In this document: positions 47,280-60,107 of the stretch, one piece after another
Position numbering within the stretch: the first letter of the stretch is position 1
How the letters are laid out: every line of letters starts with the position of its first letter
Origin: Avena insularis
Lineage: Eukaryota; Streptophyta; Magnoliopsida; Poales; Poaceae
Length of the DNA: 64,000 nt
Direction: 5' to 3'
Assembly (NCBI GenBank): GCA_023614405.1
Contig: CM042694.1
Span: 353,728,010 to 353,792,009 of the forward strand
Program-made: the position numbers and the translations under genes
The notes under the pieces: model-generated
Told to the model about the DNA's origin: nothing
Seen by the model: only the letters and a program-made list of their open reading frames with translations
Databases searched by the model: none

Positions 47280-48800
47280 AATATACAGTAAACAATATCG
47301 TTGGTGTGAGTTTTGAACTATCAGGAAAGAACATTCAATTCTCAATTTTCCGAGAGATGACAAGCGAGGTTGTTATTTTTCGTCAAGAAAGTCCGAAGAA
47401 TATGGATCTGAATGCCACAATCCAGGTTTTCAGACATATATATATTGTGGACCGACATGTTGTACTAACGATACCCATGTTTTATGTGCTTTCAAACTTC
47501 CTATTTAACTCTGCCAACTTGAATGACTTTATCCCAATTTGTCAAAATTATATTAGGTCGAATTTGAACTACAAGTAAATTGTAGGTTGCTTTGAAAGTT
47601 TCATGAAAAAGCTTTTGGAGGTACCCTTCGGGGGAGGGGGTGAATTAATATATCAGAAACCACTATGAGATTTGATGATAGGTTCAACTTCTTTCTAAGA
47701 TTTTGTATCTTGATAATTTAACAAAATTAAGTCAGAATTGAGCTACATGTAAGCGCGATAGATTGCTCTTGAATTAAATGTCTTTTCGGAGGTAGATGGG
47801 TGCATCTTCTTGTAGTAAACAATATCGTCGGTGTGAGTTTCCAATTATCAGGAAAGACCATTCTTAATTTTTTGAGTGATCTCAAGATTATTCTCTCTCG
47901 TAAAGGAAGTTTGAAGAATATCGATCTAAATGCCAGAAGCCAAGTTTTCACACACATATATATATAGTGGACAAACATATTGTACTTATGATTTCCTATG
48001 TTTTATGAATGCTCAAACTCGCTACCTAACTTCGCCCACTTGAATGACCTTATGTCAATTCGTCAAAATTAGGTCAAATTTGAACTACTGCAAGCAAATT
48101 GTAGGTTACTGTGAAAGTTTTACAAAAAATCTTTTGAAGGTACCCATCAGGGGGTCATAATTAATATATGAGAAACCATCCAACGAAATTTTTGACGACA
48201 AATTGAACTTCTTGCTAAGATTTTGCATCTTGCTAGTTTAACAAAACTAGGCCAAACTTTAGCTACAAGTAAGTGCAATAGATTCCTCTTGATTTAAAAG
48301 TCTTTTTGGAGGTAGATATAGGTGCATCTACTTGTATTAGACAATGCCGCCAGTGTGAGTTTCCAACTATCTTAGGAAAGAACATTCTTAATTTTTCGAG
48401 TGATGACTAGATTGTTCTTTCCCCTAAAGAAAGTCCAAATACTAAGGATCTGAATGCCACAAGCCAAGTTTTCACACAAATATAGTGGACCAACACGATG
48501 CACTTACAATTTCCCATGTTTTATCAGTTCTCAAATTTCCTATCTAACTTCACCCACTTGAATGATTTTATGTCGATTTATCGAAATTAGATAAAATTTG
48601 GACTACTACAGGTAAATTGTAGGTTGCTTTGAAAGTTTTACAAAAAATCTCTTGGAGGTACCCATCGGAGGGAAGGGTCAATTAATATATATCAGAAACC
48701 ACCGAGAGTTTTGACGACAGGTTCATCTTCTTGCTAAGGTTTTGCATCCTAACTATTTAATGAAATTAGGTCAAACTTTTCTCACTGTTTCATGAAATTA
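47280..48800. repeat. Repeat family C, three units
   Basis: Units begin near 47280, 47740 and 48255, with the same phrases as C units at 39960-41275. Confidence 0.75.
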
Positions 48801-48823
48801 GGTCAAACTTTGCTAACCGATTA

Positions 48824-50470
48824 ACTTTGAACATTGACCGTTGGATCAAGACTAGCAAATCCAAACATTGCTAACCGATGGATATTCTTTTCCATTCTTA
48901 GCATCTATAAAGATTCTACTGATAGTCTTTAGCACGATGAACACTAGTATGCGCAAACCTTAAAACACACAGTACTTCATTATTACTCGGTTTCAGGGTC
49001 CTTGTGCCAAATGCACGGACTTGGATGGAATTTTCATTTTTTTATGAGGTCCTTGATGTAACTTGTACTTCCACTAACCACTCGAGCACCTCGCTCTTAC
49101 GAGACCTACCATTAGATCGGGCATTCATAGTACTTCTTATCTTTATCTTGTCTCTTGTATCTTACAATACCATATATACCACCACTACATAGTGTAGGGA
49201 TTAATTTATTTTGAACATTGACCATTGGATCTCAAGACTGGCGAATCCAAACATTGCTAACCGTTGGATCTTCTTTTCCATTCTTAGCATCTATAAAGAT
49301 TCTATTGATGGTATTTAGCATGATGAACACTAGTATGTGCAAACCTCAGAACACACAGTACTTCCTTACTCGGTTTCATGGTCCTTGTGATAAATGCATG
49401 GACTTGGATGCAATTTTCATTTTTTATGAGATCCTTGATGTAAATTATAATTCTACCCACCATGTTAACTCTCAAGCACCTCGCTCTTATGAGACCTACC
49501 ATTAGATCGGCCATTCGCAGTACTTCTTATCTTATCTTTTATCTTGTCTCATATCTCTTACAATACCATACCACTACATAGTGAAGGGATTAACTTTGAA
49601 CATATTAACCGTTGGATCAAGACTAGCAAATCCAAACATTGCTAACCATTGGATCTTTTTTCAATTCTTAGCATCGTTAAAGATTCGATCTATTAATAGT
49701 CTTTAGCATGATGAATGCTAGTATGCGCAATCCTAAAAACACACAATACTTCATTGCTCAATGTCAGGGTCCTTGTGCTAAAATGCATGGACTTGGATGC
49801 AATTTTCATTTTTTACGAGGTTCTTGATGTAACTTGTACTTCCACCGACCGTGTTAACTCTCAATCACCTCGCTCCTACGATACCTACCATTAGATAGGC
49901 CATTCGCAGTACTTCTTATCTTACCTTTATCTTGTCTCTTATCTCTTACAATACCATGCATACCACCACTAAATAGTGTAGGAATTAACTTATTTGAACG
50001 TTGACCATTGGATCAACACTAGCAAATCCAAACATTTCTAACCGTTGGATCTTATTTTCCATTCTTAGCATCTAGAAAGATTCTACTGATAGTATTTAGC
50101 ACGATGAACACTAGTATGCACAAACCTCAAAACACATAGTACTTCATTACTCGGTTTAAGGGTCCTTGTGCTAAATGCACGGACTTGTTGGATGCAATTT
50201 TCATTTTTTGTGACGTCCTTAATGTCACTTGTACTTACACCGACAATGTTAACTCTCAAGCACCTCACTCTTACGAGACCTACCATTAGATCGGAAATTC
50301 GCAATACTTCTATCTTATCTTTACCTTGTCTCTTATTTCTTACAATATAAACCATACCACTACATATACTATAGAGATTAACTTTGAACATTAACAGTTG
50401 GATCAAGACTGGCAAATCCAAACATTGCTATCGTTGGATCTTATTTTCCATTCTAGCATCTAGGTTTGTA
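48824..50470. repeat. Repeat family B, five-unit tandem array (period about 390 bp)
   Basis: The phrase TTTGAACATTGACC (with variants) begins units near 48824, 49209, 49592, 49986 and 50381. Each unit has GTTGGATC twice, TTTAGCACGATGAACACTAG and TGGACTTGGATGCAATTTTC. Confidence 0.85.
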
Positions 50471-50731
50471 CTCCCTCGCTCCATCCCAAAATATAAGGCG
50501 CCTAAGGATTGGTCAAAAGTCAAACCTTACTAACTTTGACCAAATATTTAGAAAAAAATATCTACATCTACAATATTGAATGGACATATTAAGAAAATAT
50601 ACTTTATGGTGAATCTATTGATATTAATTTAGTATTCTAAATTTTTATATTTTTGTGTATAATCATGGTCAAACTTAAAAAATGTTGACTTTTGACCAAT
50701 CCTTAGGCGCCTTATATTTTGGCGGAGGGAG
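50471..50731. mobile_element. Stowaway-like MITE, 261 bp
   Basis: Ends CTCCCTCGCTCC and GGCGGAGGGAG. The inner arms AAAATATAAGGCGCCTAAGG and their reverse complement pair over about 40 bp. TA is present at both flanks (50469-50470, 50732-50733). Confidence 0.85.
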
Positions 50732-51119
50732 TACTATTCAACACGAATCCAGTTGCTCTGAACCATTGGATCTAACAGCCCAACGGTCATAATTAGTGCT
50801 ATGGATCCAATTCAAAACTGCTCCACTATAGTAGTATATAAGTAGAGAGAATACAGTTTGTTGTGCAATGAAATTTTGGGGGTGGTGACATGATGGTTGT
50901 AGAACATGCATGGTGGAGTTTGCTCTAGGTACTATTCAACACGAATCTAGCTTCTCTAAACCATTGGATCCAACAGCCCAACGGTCAGGATTGGTGTTAT
51001 GGATCCAATTCAAAACTGCTCCACTATAGTAGTATATATGTTGATCAAATTTATAATTTTTTGTGCTTTACCAATTATAATTTTAAATAGTGATGATATG
51101 TCATACGATTTACTATCTG

Positions 51120-53847
51120 AGCCTAATTAAGGTGTGCTTTTTTACACAATGCGGGAGTAGTATATTTCTTTGCTTAGACATATGGTCACCTTTGTCCACG
51201 CGCTGTACATGCTGAGAGAATAAAACATTGGCAGGGGAAGAGGGCAGCAGCGAAGAGAAGTTGAAGGAGGTTCCATGTTAGAGCAAAGTTATGATGGGTT
51301 TCTGACACGAGGTACTCCTGCGGCCTTACAATGTACACTCTACCAGTAGTAAATTTTAGGACCTATGCACGCAAAACAAATCATGTGTTTTCTCTCTCCT
51401 TCCCTATGCTCCATCTCTCCTCCCCTTTCCCCTTGCGCACCGGTCCGGTTGATCTCTCTCCCCTCGTCCACAGCGTGGCGCTGCGCATGTGTGCCTTGGT
51501 ACGGCAGCTCTCTGTCTCTAGCGTGTTTGGCAGCCGCGCATTGGTGTGGAGTAGGGACGAGGAGGAGTACATAGGAAGGAAACCACTTTGGTCCTTGGTG
51601 ACATAAAAATTCAAACTTTTCCAGTTTTTGAAATTTTCACTTGCTTCCCAAACATCGGGAGGGAAGGTTATCCAAAAGATCGGCCAAACATCGGGAGGGA
51701 AGGCAATTTTGAACCCGTTTTGAACATTGACCGTTGGATCAAGACTGGAAAATCCGAACTTTGAACATTGACCGTTGGATCAAGACTGGAAAATCCAAAC
51801 TTTGCTAACCATTGGATCTTCCTTTCCATTATTAGCATCTAGAAAGATTCTACCGATAGTCTTTAGCACAATGGATGCTAGTATGTGCATACCTCAAAAC
51901 ACACACTTCATTGCTCAATTTGAGGGTCCTTCTGCTAAATGCATGCATGGACTTGGATGCAAATTTCATGTTTATGAGGTCCTTGATGTAACTTGTACTT
52001 CCAGTGACCTCCCTAACTCTCAAGTACCTCGCTCCTACGATACCAACCATTAGATTGGCCATTCGCGGTACTTCTTATCTTATCTTTATCTTGTCTTATC
52101 TCTTACAATACCATACCACCATTGTATAGTGTACGAATTAACTTCGAACATTGACCGCTAGATCAAGACTGCCAAATCCAAACATTGCTAACTGTTAGAT
52201 CTTCTATTTTCGCTTAGCATCGAGAAAGATTCTATTGATAGTCTTTAGCACGATGAACACTAGTATGCGCAAACCACAAAACACACACACTTCATTATTC
52301 AGTTTTAGGGTCATTGTGTTAAATGGATGGACATAGATGCAATTTTCATTTTTTATGAGGTCCTTGATGTAAGTTATACTTCCATCGATCGTGTTAACTC
52401 TCAAGCACCTCTCTCATATGAGACCTACCATAGTTAAAAGAAAATGCAACTACCCCAATTATCACACAAACTAGACCAACGGTTTCTTATACGTAATGCC
52501 CAAGTTTTTAGTACTAGGATTTTTCAAGCTTCATCCTAGCAAACTTTGCACACTTCAGTGACTTCTTGTCGATTTAACGAAATTAGATCAAAATTGAGCT
52601 ACAAGTAAGCGCGATAGATTGCTCTTGAATGAAATGTATTTTCGTAGGTAGATGAGTGCATCTTCTTCTATTAACAATGTCGTCGGTGTGAGTTTCTAAC
52701 TATGAGGAAAGAAAATCCTCAGTTTTCCGAGTGATGACGAGATGGTTCTTTTATGTAAAGAAAGTCTGAACAATATGGATCTCAATGCCATAAGCCAAGC
52801 TTTTAGACATATTAAGTGGACCAACGTGTTTTACTTACGATTCCCATGTTTTATGAGTTTTCAAACTCCCTATGTAGCTAATTAACTTTTCCTCACTTGA
52901 ATGACTTCATGCCTATATTTATCGAAATTTGGTCAAACTTGAACAACAACAACTAAATTAATGTAGGTTGCTTCTAAAGAATTACAAAAAACTTTGGGAG
53001 GTGTACCCATTGGGGGCTTAGTTAATATATCAGAAAATAACCGAGAGTTTTGACAATAGGTTTTTAACTCCTTTCTAATTAAGATTTTTCATCCTGACAA
53101 TTTAATGAAAAATTAGCTCAAACTTGAGCTACAAGTAAGCGTGATAGATTTTTCATTGATTAAATGTCTCTTTGGAGGTAGATGGATGCATCTTCTTGTA
53201 GTAATCAGTACCGCTGGTGTGAGTTTCCAACTATCAGGAAAGAACATTCTCAATTTTCCGAGTGATTATGAGATTATTGTTTGTTTTCGTAAACAAAGTA
53301 TGAAGGATATGCACCTGAGCGCCACAAGCCAAGCTTTCAGACATATATAGTGGACCCTCATGTTGTACTTATGATTCCCGTGTTTTATGAGTTTTCAAAC
53401 TTATTCTATAGCTAACTTTGCCCACTTGAAATTGATTTTATGTTGATTTATTGAAATTATTTCAATTTTGAACTACAAGTAAATTGTAGGTTGCATTGAA
53501 AGTTTTATGTTTTTTGGAGGTAACCATTGGGGGCTGATTTAATATATCACAAACCACCACCGATAGTTTATACAACTAGTTCAACTTCTTGCTATGATTT
53601 TGCATCTTAACAATTACCGAAATTATATCAAACTTGAGCTACAAGTAAATGCTATAGATTGCTCTTGAGTTAATTGTCTTTTCGAAGGTAGACGGGTGCA
53701 TCTTCTTGTAGTAAACAATGTCGTCGATGTCAGTTTCTAAATATCAGGAAATATCATTCTTAATTTTCCAAGTGATGACGAGATTGTTCCTTTCTGTAAA
53801 GATAGTCTCAAGAGTATGGATCTGAATGCCACAAGCCATGTTTTTAG
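51120..53847. repeat. S-B-C block, second copy
   Basis: S (51120-51722), B (51723-52440) and C (52520-53847) units occur in the same order as at 38547-41275 and match almost base for base in long stretches, for example from the TAGTTAAAAGAAAAT phrase at 39862/52432 onward. This is one duplicated segment rather than independent insertions. Confidence 0.8.
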
Positions 53848-54262
53848 ACATCTTATCTTATCTTACCATTATATAGTGTACGAATAACTTTGAATATTGA
53901 CCGTTGGATCGAGACTCGCGAATCTGAACATGTCCAGCCATTGGATCTTGTTTCCATTCTAGCATCTAGAAGATTCTATTGATAGTCTTGAACACAATGA
54001 ATGCACTATGCATAAACCTCTCAAAACACACGTCTCCATCATACTAGAATCTTCTCCCTCGTTTCTCTAGACTATGTTACCAAACATTTCAAGTGTTAGT
54101 TAGCTAATAATCTTTGACTTCTATACATTATGATACAAAGTAGAAGAACAAATATATATACACCCATACTTTATTGATGTTGATCAAATTTATATTTTAT
54201 CCACTTTACCTATTATAATTTTATATAGTGATGATATGTGAGATGTCTATTATCTGAGCCTT

Positions 54263-54289
54263 ACGTGCAGGGCACGTGCAACCTACTAG
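54263..54289 (+). other. Helitron-like 3' terminus
   Basis: A perfect stem ACGTGC-AGG-GCACGT (54263-54277) is followed nine bases later by CTAG, then T. Helitrons end in a GC-rich hairpin 10-12 nt before CTRR and insert between A and T. A less perfect copy is at about 41455-41481. Confidence 0.45.
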
Positions 54290-54325
54290 TATCTTATCTT
54301 ATCTTATCTTATCTTATCTTACCAT
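54288..54325. repeat. Microsatellite (TATCT)n
   Basis: Seven or so TCTTA/TATCT repeats directly after the CTAGT end. Shorter runs of the same motif precede A units near 37895, 38128 and 41483. Confidence 0.8.
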
Positions 54326-56455
54326 TATATAGTGTACGAATAACTTTGAATGTTGACCGTTGGATCAAGACTCATGAATCCTGTATTTTTAGCCGTTGGA
54401 TCTTCTTTTCCATTCTAGCATCTAAAAGATTCTATTGATAGTCTTCGGCATAATGAATACTATGCACAAACCTCAAAACACACTTCTCCATCATACTAGA
54501 ATCTTCTCCCTTGTTTCTCTACACCATGTTATCAAAAATTTCATGTGGTAGCAGGTAGCTAATAATCTTTGACTTCTACACATGATGATACAAAGTACAA
54601 GGACCAAATATACACCCATACTTTATAGATGTTGATTAAATTTATAATTTGTTGTGCTTTACAAATTATAATTTTATATAGTGATGATATGTCATACATC
54701 TATTATCTGAGTCTCATGTGCAACTTACTAGTAACTAATAATCATTGACTTCTACATGATCTTACCACTATATAGTGTACAAACAACTTTGAATATTGAC
54801 TGTTGGATCAAGTCTCACGAATCCCAACATTTCCAGTCGTTGGATCTTCTTTTCAATTCTAGCATCTTGAATATTCTATTGATAGTCTTCTTTACAAACC
54901 ACTATATAGTGTATGGATAACTTTGAATTTTGACCGTTGGATCAAGATTCACGAATCCCAGCATTTCTAGCCGTTGGATCGTCTTTTCCATTCTAGGATC
55001 TAGAAGATTCTATTGATAATCTTCGGCATAATGAATGTTACGCACAAACCTCAAAACACACTTATCCACCATACTCGAATCTTCTCCCTTGTTTCTCTAG
55101 ACCATGTTATCAAAAATTTCATGTGTTAGGTAGCTAATAATCTTTGACTTCTTCATGATGATACAAAGTACAAGGATCAAATATACACCTATATACTTTA
55201 TAGATGTTGATCAAATTGAAAATGTTTTGTGCTTTACCAATTATAATTTTATCTAGTGATGATGTGTCACACGTCTACTATCTGAGTCTCCCGTGCAACT
55301 TACTAGTAGCTAATAATCGTTAACTGTACCACTATATAGTGTACAAACAACTTACTGAATATTGAGCGTTGCATCAAGAGTCGCGAATCCCAACATTTCC
55401 AGTCGTTGGATCTTCTTTTCCATTCTAGCATCTTGAAGATTCTATTGATAGTATTCATTACAAACCACTATATAGTGTACGAATAACTTTGAATTTTGAC
55501 CGTTGGATCAAGACTCGCGAATCCTAGCATTTCAAGCTGTCGGATCTTCTTTTCCATTCTAGAAACTAGAAGATTCTATTGATAGTCTTCAGCATAATGA
55601 ATGCTATGCACAAACCTCAAAACACACTTCTCCATCATACTAGAATCTTCTCCCTTGTTTCTCTACACCATGTTATCAAAAATTTCATGTGTTAGTAGGT
55701 AGCTAATAATCTTTGACTTCTACACATGATGATACAAAGTACAAGGACCAAATATACACCCATACTGTATAGATGTTGATCAAATTTATAATTTTTTGTT
55801 CTTTACAAATTATAAGTTTATATAGTGATGATATGTCATACGTCTACTATCTGAGTCTCATGTGCAAATTACTAGTAGATAATAATCGTTGACTTCTACA
55901 CGATCTTACCACTATATAGTGTACAAACAACTTTGAATATTGACCGTTGGATCAAGACTCACGAATCCAAACATTTCTAGTAGTTGGATCTTCTTTTCCA
56001 TTCTAGCATGTTGAAAAATTCTATTGATAGTCTTCATTACAAACCACTATATAGTGTATGAATAACTTTGGATGTTGACCGTTGGATCAAGACTCGCGAA
56101 TCCTAGCCTTTCTAGCCATTGGATCTTCTTTTCTATTCTAGCATTTGGAAGATTCTATTGATAGTATTCGGCATAATGAATGCTATGCACAAACCTCAAA
56201 ACACACTTCTCCATCATACTAGAATCTTCTTCCTTGTTTCTCTAGACCATGTTATCAAAAATTTCAGTGTTAGGTAGCTAATAATCTTTGACTTCTATAT
56301 GATGATACAAAGTACAAGGACCAAATATACACCCATACTTTATAGATGTTGATCGAATTTATAATTTTTTGTGATTTACCAATTATAATTGTATATAGTG
56401 ATGATATGTCATATGTCTACTATCTGAGTCTCACATGAAAGGCACGTGCAACTTA

Positions 56456-56790
56456 CTAGTATATTTAGTGGAACAACATGTTGTCCTAACGATTCCTATG
56501 TTTTATGAGTTTTCAAACTTCCTAGCTAACTCCGCCACTTGAATGACTCTATGTAGATTCATCAAAATTAGGTCAAATTTGAACTACAAGTAAATTGTAG
56601 GTTGCTTTGAAAGTTTTACGAAAAAGCTTTTGGAGGCACCCATCGGACAGTCAATTAATATACTCCGTATTAGAAACTATATAGAGTTTTGACAAGAGGT
56701 TCAACTTCTTCCTAAGTTTTTGCATCTTGACAAACTTAAACTACAAGTATGCGTAGATACTTGTCTCGAATTAAATATCTTTTCAGAGTT
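56456..56790. repeat. Repeat family C, single truncated unit
   Basis: Starts directly after TTACTAGTATAT of an A unit with TTTAGTGGAACAACATGTTG and continues with the C phrases GAACTACAAGTAAATTGTAG and TTTTGGAGG. Confidence 0.65.
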
Positions 56791-56874
56791 AATTAATGAA
56801 AAAAGAAAGTAACGTAATAACTTAGCTAGTTACCATAACATCGCACGTACCAAGACTAGTAGTATATGATTCTA

Positions 56875-57043
56875 CTCCCTCCGTTCAGAAATACAAGGCG
56901 CTTTAGCTTTGTGAGATGAATATATCTAGACGCCTTTTAGTGTATAGGTTCACTCTTAACCTCTACGAACCCATACACTAAAAGACGTCTAGATGCATTC
57001 GATTCACAAAGCTAAAACGTCTTATATTTCTAAACAGAGGGAG
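56875..57043. mobile_element. Stowaway-type MITE
   Basis: 169 bp with ends CTCCCTCCGTTCAGAAATAC and ATTTCTAAACAGAGGGAG, TA on each side (56873-56874 and 57044-57045). It is closely related to the MITE at 47074-47205. Confidence 0.88.
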
Positions 57044-57045
57044 TA

Positions 57046-58000
57046 TAACCTAATTAATTAGGCCTTTGCATGACACTACACACATGTTATCACCCACTAC
57101 TAGTATGAAGATACATGTGCAAGTTACTAGAGTAGTCTAAGTTATTTAGCACTATGTGACCATCCTAAATCAGAACGGAGGTGTACGTACTGTAAGAGTA
57201 TGACTTAAAGGCACCTGTCTCGCTGCGCTTCAAGCTGTTCACCACTCGTGTCAGCTCTCATTGGTCAGACGGATAAAGCCACTGACTTGTTGATTTGGTA
57301 TTGTATATCGTCGATCTTCTTCCATCACTGACAGAGAATAAATTCTTCTGCCGCTTCCAGGCGCGTGCTTTCGTGGAGCTACAACCAGTAGCTCAGACGA
57401 CTAGTACTCCCGCGCGGTGCTCGAGCAATTGTGACCATCGTTCATAATGGACGGGAAGCATTAGACAATGGATTTTCTTTTGGTGGATGGTTGATTATTT
57501 TTGAGAGATTTTCGACTTTTTTTCTTTATTGAACTGAGAGATGTTCGATTTTGGGTCCGGTAAGGCCGACAGGGGAGAGGAAATTGGCGGTGTGGCAGGC
57601 AAGCTTATTTGAGGTGGCAGCGTGTGGGTGTACAAATGGTACTACCATACTGGTTGCCCATTTTGTGAGCATTTTGTTGTTGTACTACACAAGAGTTCGA
57701 GAGTAGTAGTATTCCAGTTTTGGTTCCTTAATTACCGGTAGAACCTTTATGTGTTTATTAGTTACAGTAATAGTAGTACAGTAGTACTTGTTCAAAATGT
57801 GACTACACAAGATGATGAATGTAGAAGATCAAAGGATTATTATGTTCGGCAAGAGGATCTCCGAGTATACTCCAAACCGTCTCTCTGCCATGACCATTTA
57901 TTTTAGAGGACAGTACAGCTCCATCCCGTGCTAGGCTAGGCCTGACCTATTTACTCGATAGGCACCAGTAAACATAGAGAAGAGAGAAAAACCACGCTCT
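57046..58000. other. Upstream region of the F-box pair, no gene seen
   Basis: AT-rich with a GC-richer part at about 57350-57440. No ORF with domain evidence and no RNA gene recognised. Confidence 0.35.
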
Positions 58001-58345
58001 ATAGGTGGTACGATTTCAATCAATTTATTCTATTTTCCTTTGATCTCTGTCCTCTTCCTCTCCATCTTCCTGCTGATCCCCACTCGCCCACCTTTAGCAC
58101 ACGCCAACACCGCCATGCCGCTTTCAGAGCATCTCCGTAGCCCAGTTCGATAGGCACTGTAGATTTAGCAGAGAGAAAGAAGGCACACTTGGTTTGATTT
58201 CATTCCGCATTTCTATTTGCCTCGATCTCCATCCTCACTTCACCTCTAGCGTCCCGGTGACGGTCATTACCACTCGCACACCAATACAGGCAAGCGCCAA
58301 TGCCGCCATACCACTTTAGGATCAGCTCCAGCGCCCAGTTTGATA
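58000..58345. repeat. Imperfect tandem duplication of a leader or promoter segment
   Basis: The segment about 58005-58152 (GATTTCAATC..., CCATCTTCC, ACACGCCAACACCGCCATGCC, GCCCAGTTCGATAG) recurs at about 58192-58346 (GATTTCATTC..., CCATCCTC, GCGCCAATGCCGCCATACC, GCCCAGTTTGATAG). It lies directly before the first F-box gene and probably is its 5' flank. Confidence 0.55.
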
Positions 58346-58412
58346 GACTGTTTTCCATCTCGCCATGCCAGCTGCCGCTCGCTCTCTCCTCCAAAACCCC
58401 CAATCAAAACAA

Positions 58413-60057
58413 AATGCCATCGCCCCCACCTGCTCGAGCCCTTCCTCGGGGTGGCCCAATTGATCGATGATAGTGACACTTCTAGTGTGTTTTCTGATGG
58501 CCCCCTTGAAGAAATCTCTGCTAGATGTGACGTCATCACCGCCGCGAGCCTCGTCGCCTGCTGCAAACGTTATCTTTACTCAGCAACACATAGTGCATCC
58601 CTGTCGAAATATTATCCATTTGGTCTCCCCTGTGTTCTTTACTCTCACTCAACTGAGGTACCACATGAGTACAATGTCTTGTACCGTGACAATCGCCTGA
58701 AGCAGTTCTATAGGGGCAGCTACTATTGCGGCAGGGGCAAGCAGAAGCCACATAAGAAGTTCAGGTGGACCTTGTGTGAGATGACGCTGCTGGACAGGTC
58801 CTCCTGTGAAGCTGTGATGCCAGATTGTGAGGGTAAGAAGTGGGCAGGTGTCCACGGAGATTGGATCGCCACTGTTGGCCTCGCCTGGAACTAGGAGCTT
58901 GTGAATGTGTTCACTCGTCGCCGGATTCCTCTACCAGCGATCTTCGATTTGAGGCCACACCCGAGGTACTTAAGTTTATCGCGGCTGGTCAGCCTACTAA
59001 TCTACTAAAGATAGCCATTTGCCGAGTTCCCACAGCTGCTGGGAACTATAAGGATTTCTCTGTCCTTGCCATCTTTGACACGGTAATTGCCTTCCTTGAT
59101 GGTTCTCATGGTATGTGGATGGTTCTTGAGAACCAGTTTAGCATGTTCAGCTACCACGATGCAATTATCCACAATGGAGTTATCTATGCTGTAACTCAGA
59201 TTGGCAATGTTTATGCATGGGATCCTCGGGCATGGGGTAAAATTTCCATCCTTAAATTTTCAAGCTTCCTCATTAAAATTTTGCTCAGCTGGCCTCTGAA
59301 TGTGCTTTCCTTCTAAGGTCATGTGCGTCTTCCGGGTCCACCTGAATTAGACGGTACTCGTGAGTACAGTCCTGATCTGTGGTGGTTAGCAAGATCTCCT
59401 GATGGTGGTAGCCTTATTCTGATAAATACTGTGGGCGTTAGTGCTAGGTGGTATGACACTAGTTATCCTGTGGCTGAAAATGTTGGTTATCATCACGGCC
59501 GCAATATTCACACCTATTCTACTTGGTTTTTCTACCATGTGTTCTCGATTGACACTAGTAGGTTAATTCCACCGACGCAATGGCGGAGGGTTTTAGACCT
59601 TGGAGCATTTTCTATCTTCCTTGGATTGAACTATCCAATTACCATTCCAGTTGGCGCGGCAGGACTTGGCCCTGGAGATCTAACGAGGAGCAACTGTGTA
59701 TACACCTCGCCGCATGCAGTTAGTCTTGGTGGATTTAATATTTGTCCTGAAATATGCCGCATCAGTATGAATGCTCAAGACACTGCTGTTGGTTTCTCAA
59801 CCAACATTGGCTGGAATTTCCCTAAAAAAACATTGGCTGGAATTGGTGGCAGACTCTGTTGTGGTCCATCCCAAGCTTGGCCAACGCAAAGGATTAGAAC
59901 CGACATAATTAACGGTTCAAGGGAGATCATATGGAATAGGGATTTGCGTATCTTGAATTATTTCCTTCGCCTTATTTGTATCGTATGGGCTCAGCCGTTA
60001 ACTTGCTGTACTCTAACACTCATTTCGCCGCAATGTAGTGCAAGGCCTGCGATTTGA
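58413..60057 (+). pseudogene. F-box/DUF295 (KIB-type beta-propeller) gene 1, multiply broken
   Basis: The F-box remnant is SDGPLEEISARCDVITAASL (near 58492-58551). Propeller motifs follow: GVHGDWIATVGLAWN, ICRVPTAAGNYKDFSVLAIF and YHDAIIHNGVIYAVT, typical of plant DUF295 F-box proteins. Exon one ends at 59236 and an 81-bp intron (GTAAAATT...TTCTAAG) leads to 59318, with phases that fit (WDPRAWG|GHVRLPG). Lesions: the in-frame ATG is missing (ATG 58413 is in another frame), a TAG at 58892-58894 cuts LAWN-stop-ELVNVF, a frame change follows at about 58950-58970, and a 26-bp tandem duplication at 59804-59855 shifts the C-terminal frame. Without that duplication the frame would end at a TAG near 59912. 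Gene 2 is its tandem paralogue. Confidence 0.8.
59237..59317 (+). other. Intron of F-box gene 1 (inferred)
   Basis: GT at 59237-59238 and AG at 59316-59317 with matching phase. It occupies the same position as intron 2 of gene 2 (after the WDP motif). Confidence 0.65.
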
Positions 60058-60107
60058 TCAAACTCCTTCTGTATGCAAGCCATAGTTTTAGTCAGTGCGG
60101 GTTGAAT

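Larger units (their letters stand above)
53848..56455. repeat. Repeat family A array, longest copy
   Basis: A units in series, separated by CACTATATAGTG-type palindromes near 54770, 54899, 55326, 55468, 55911 and 56044. Many units end ACTATCTGAGTCTCACGTGC then AACTTACTAGTA. There are no genes. Confidence 0.85.
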
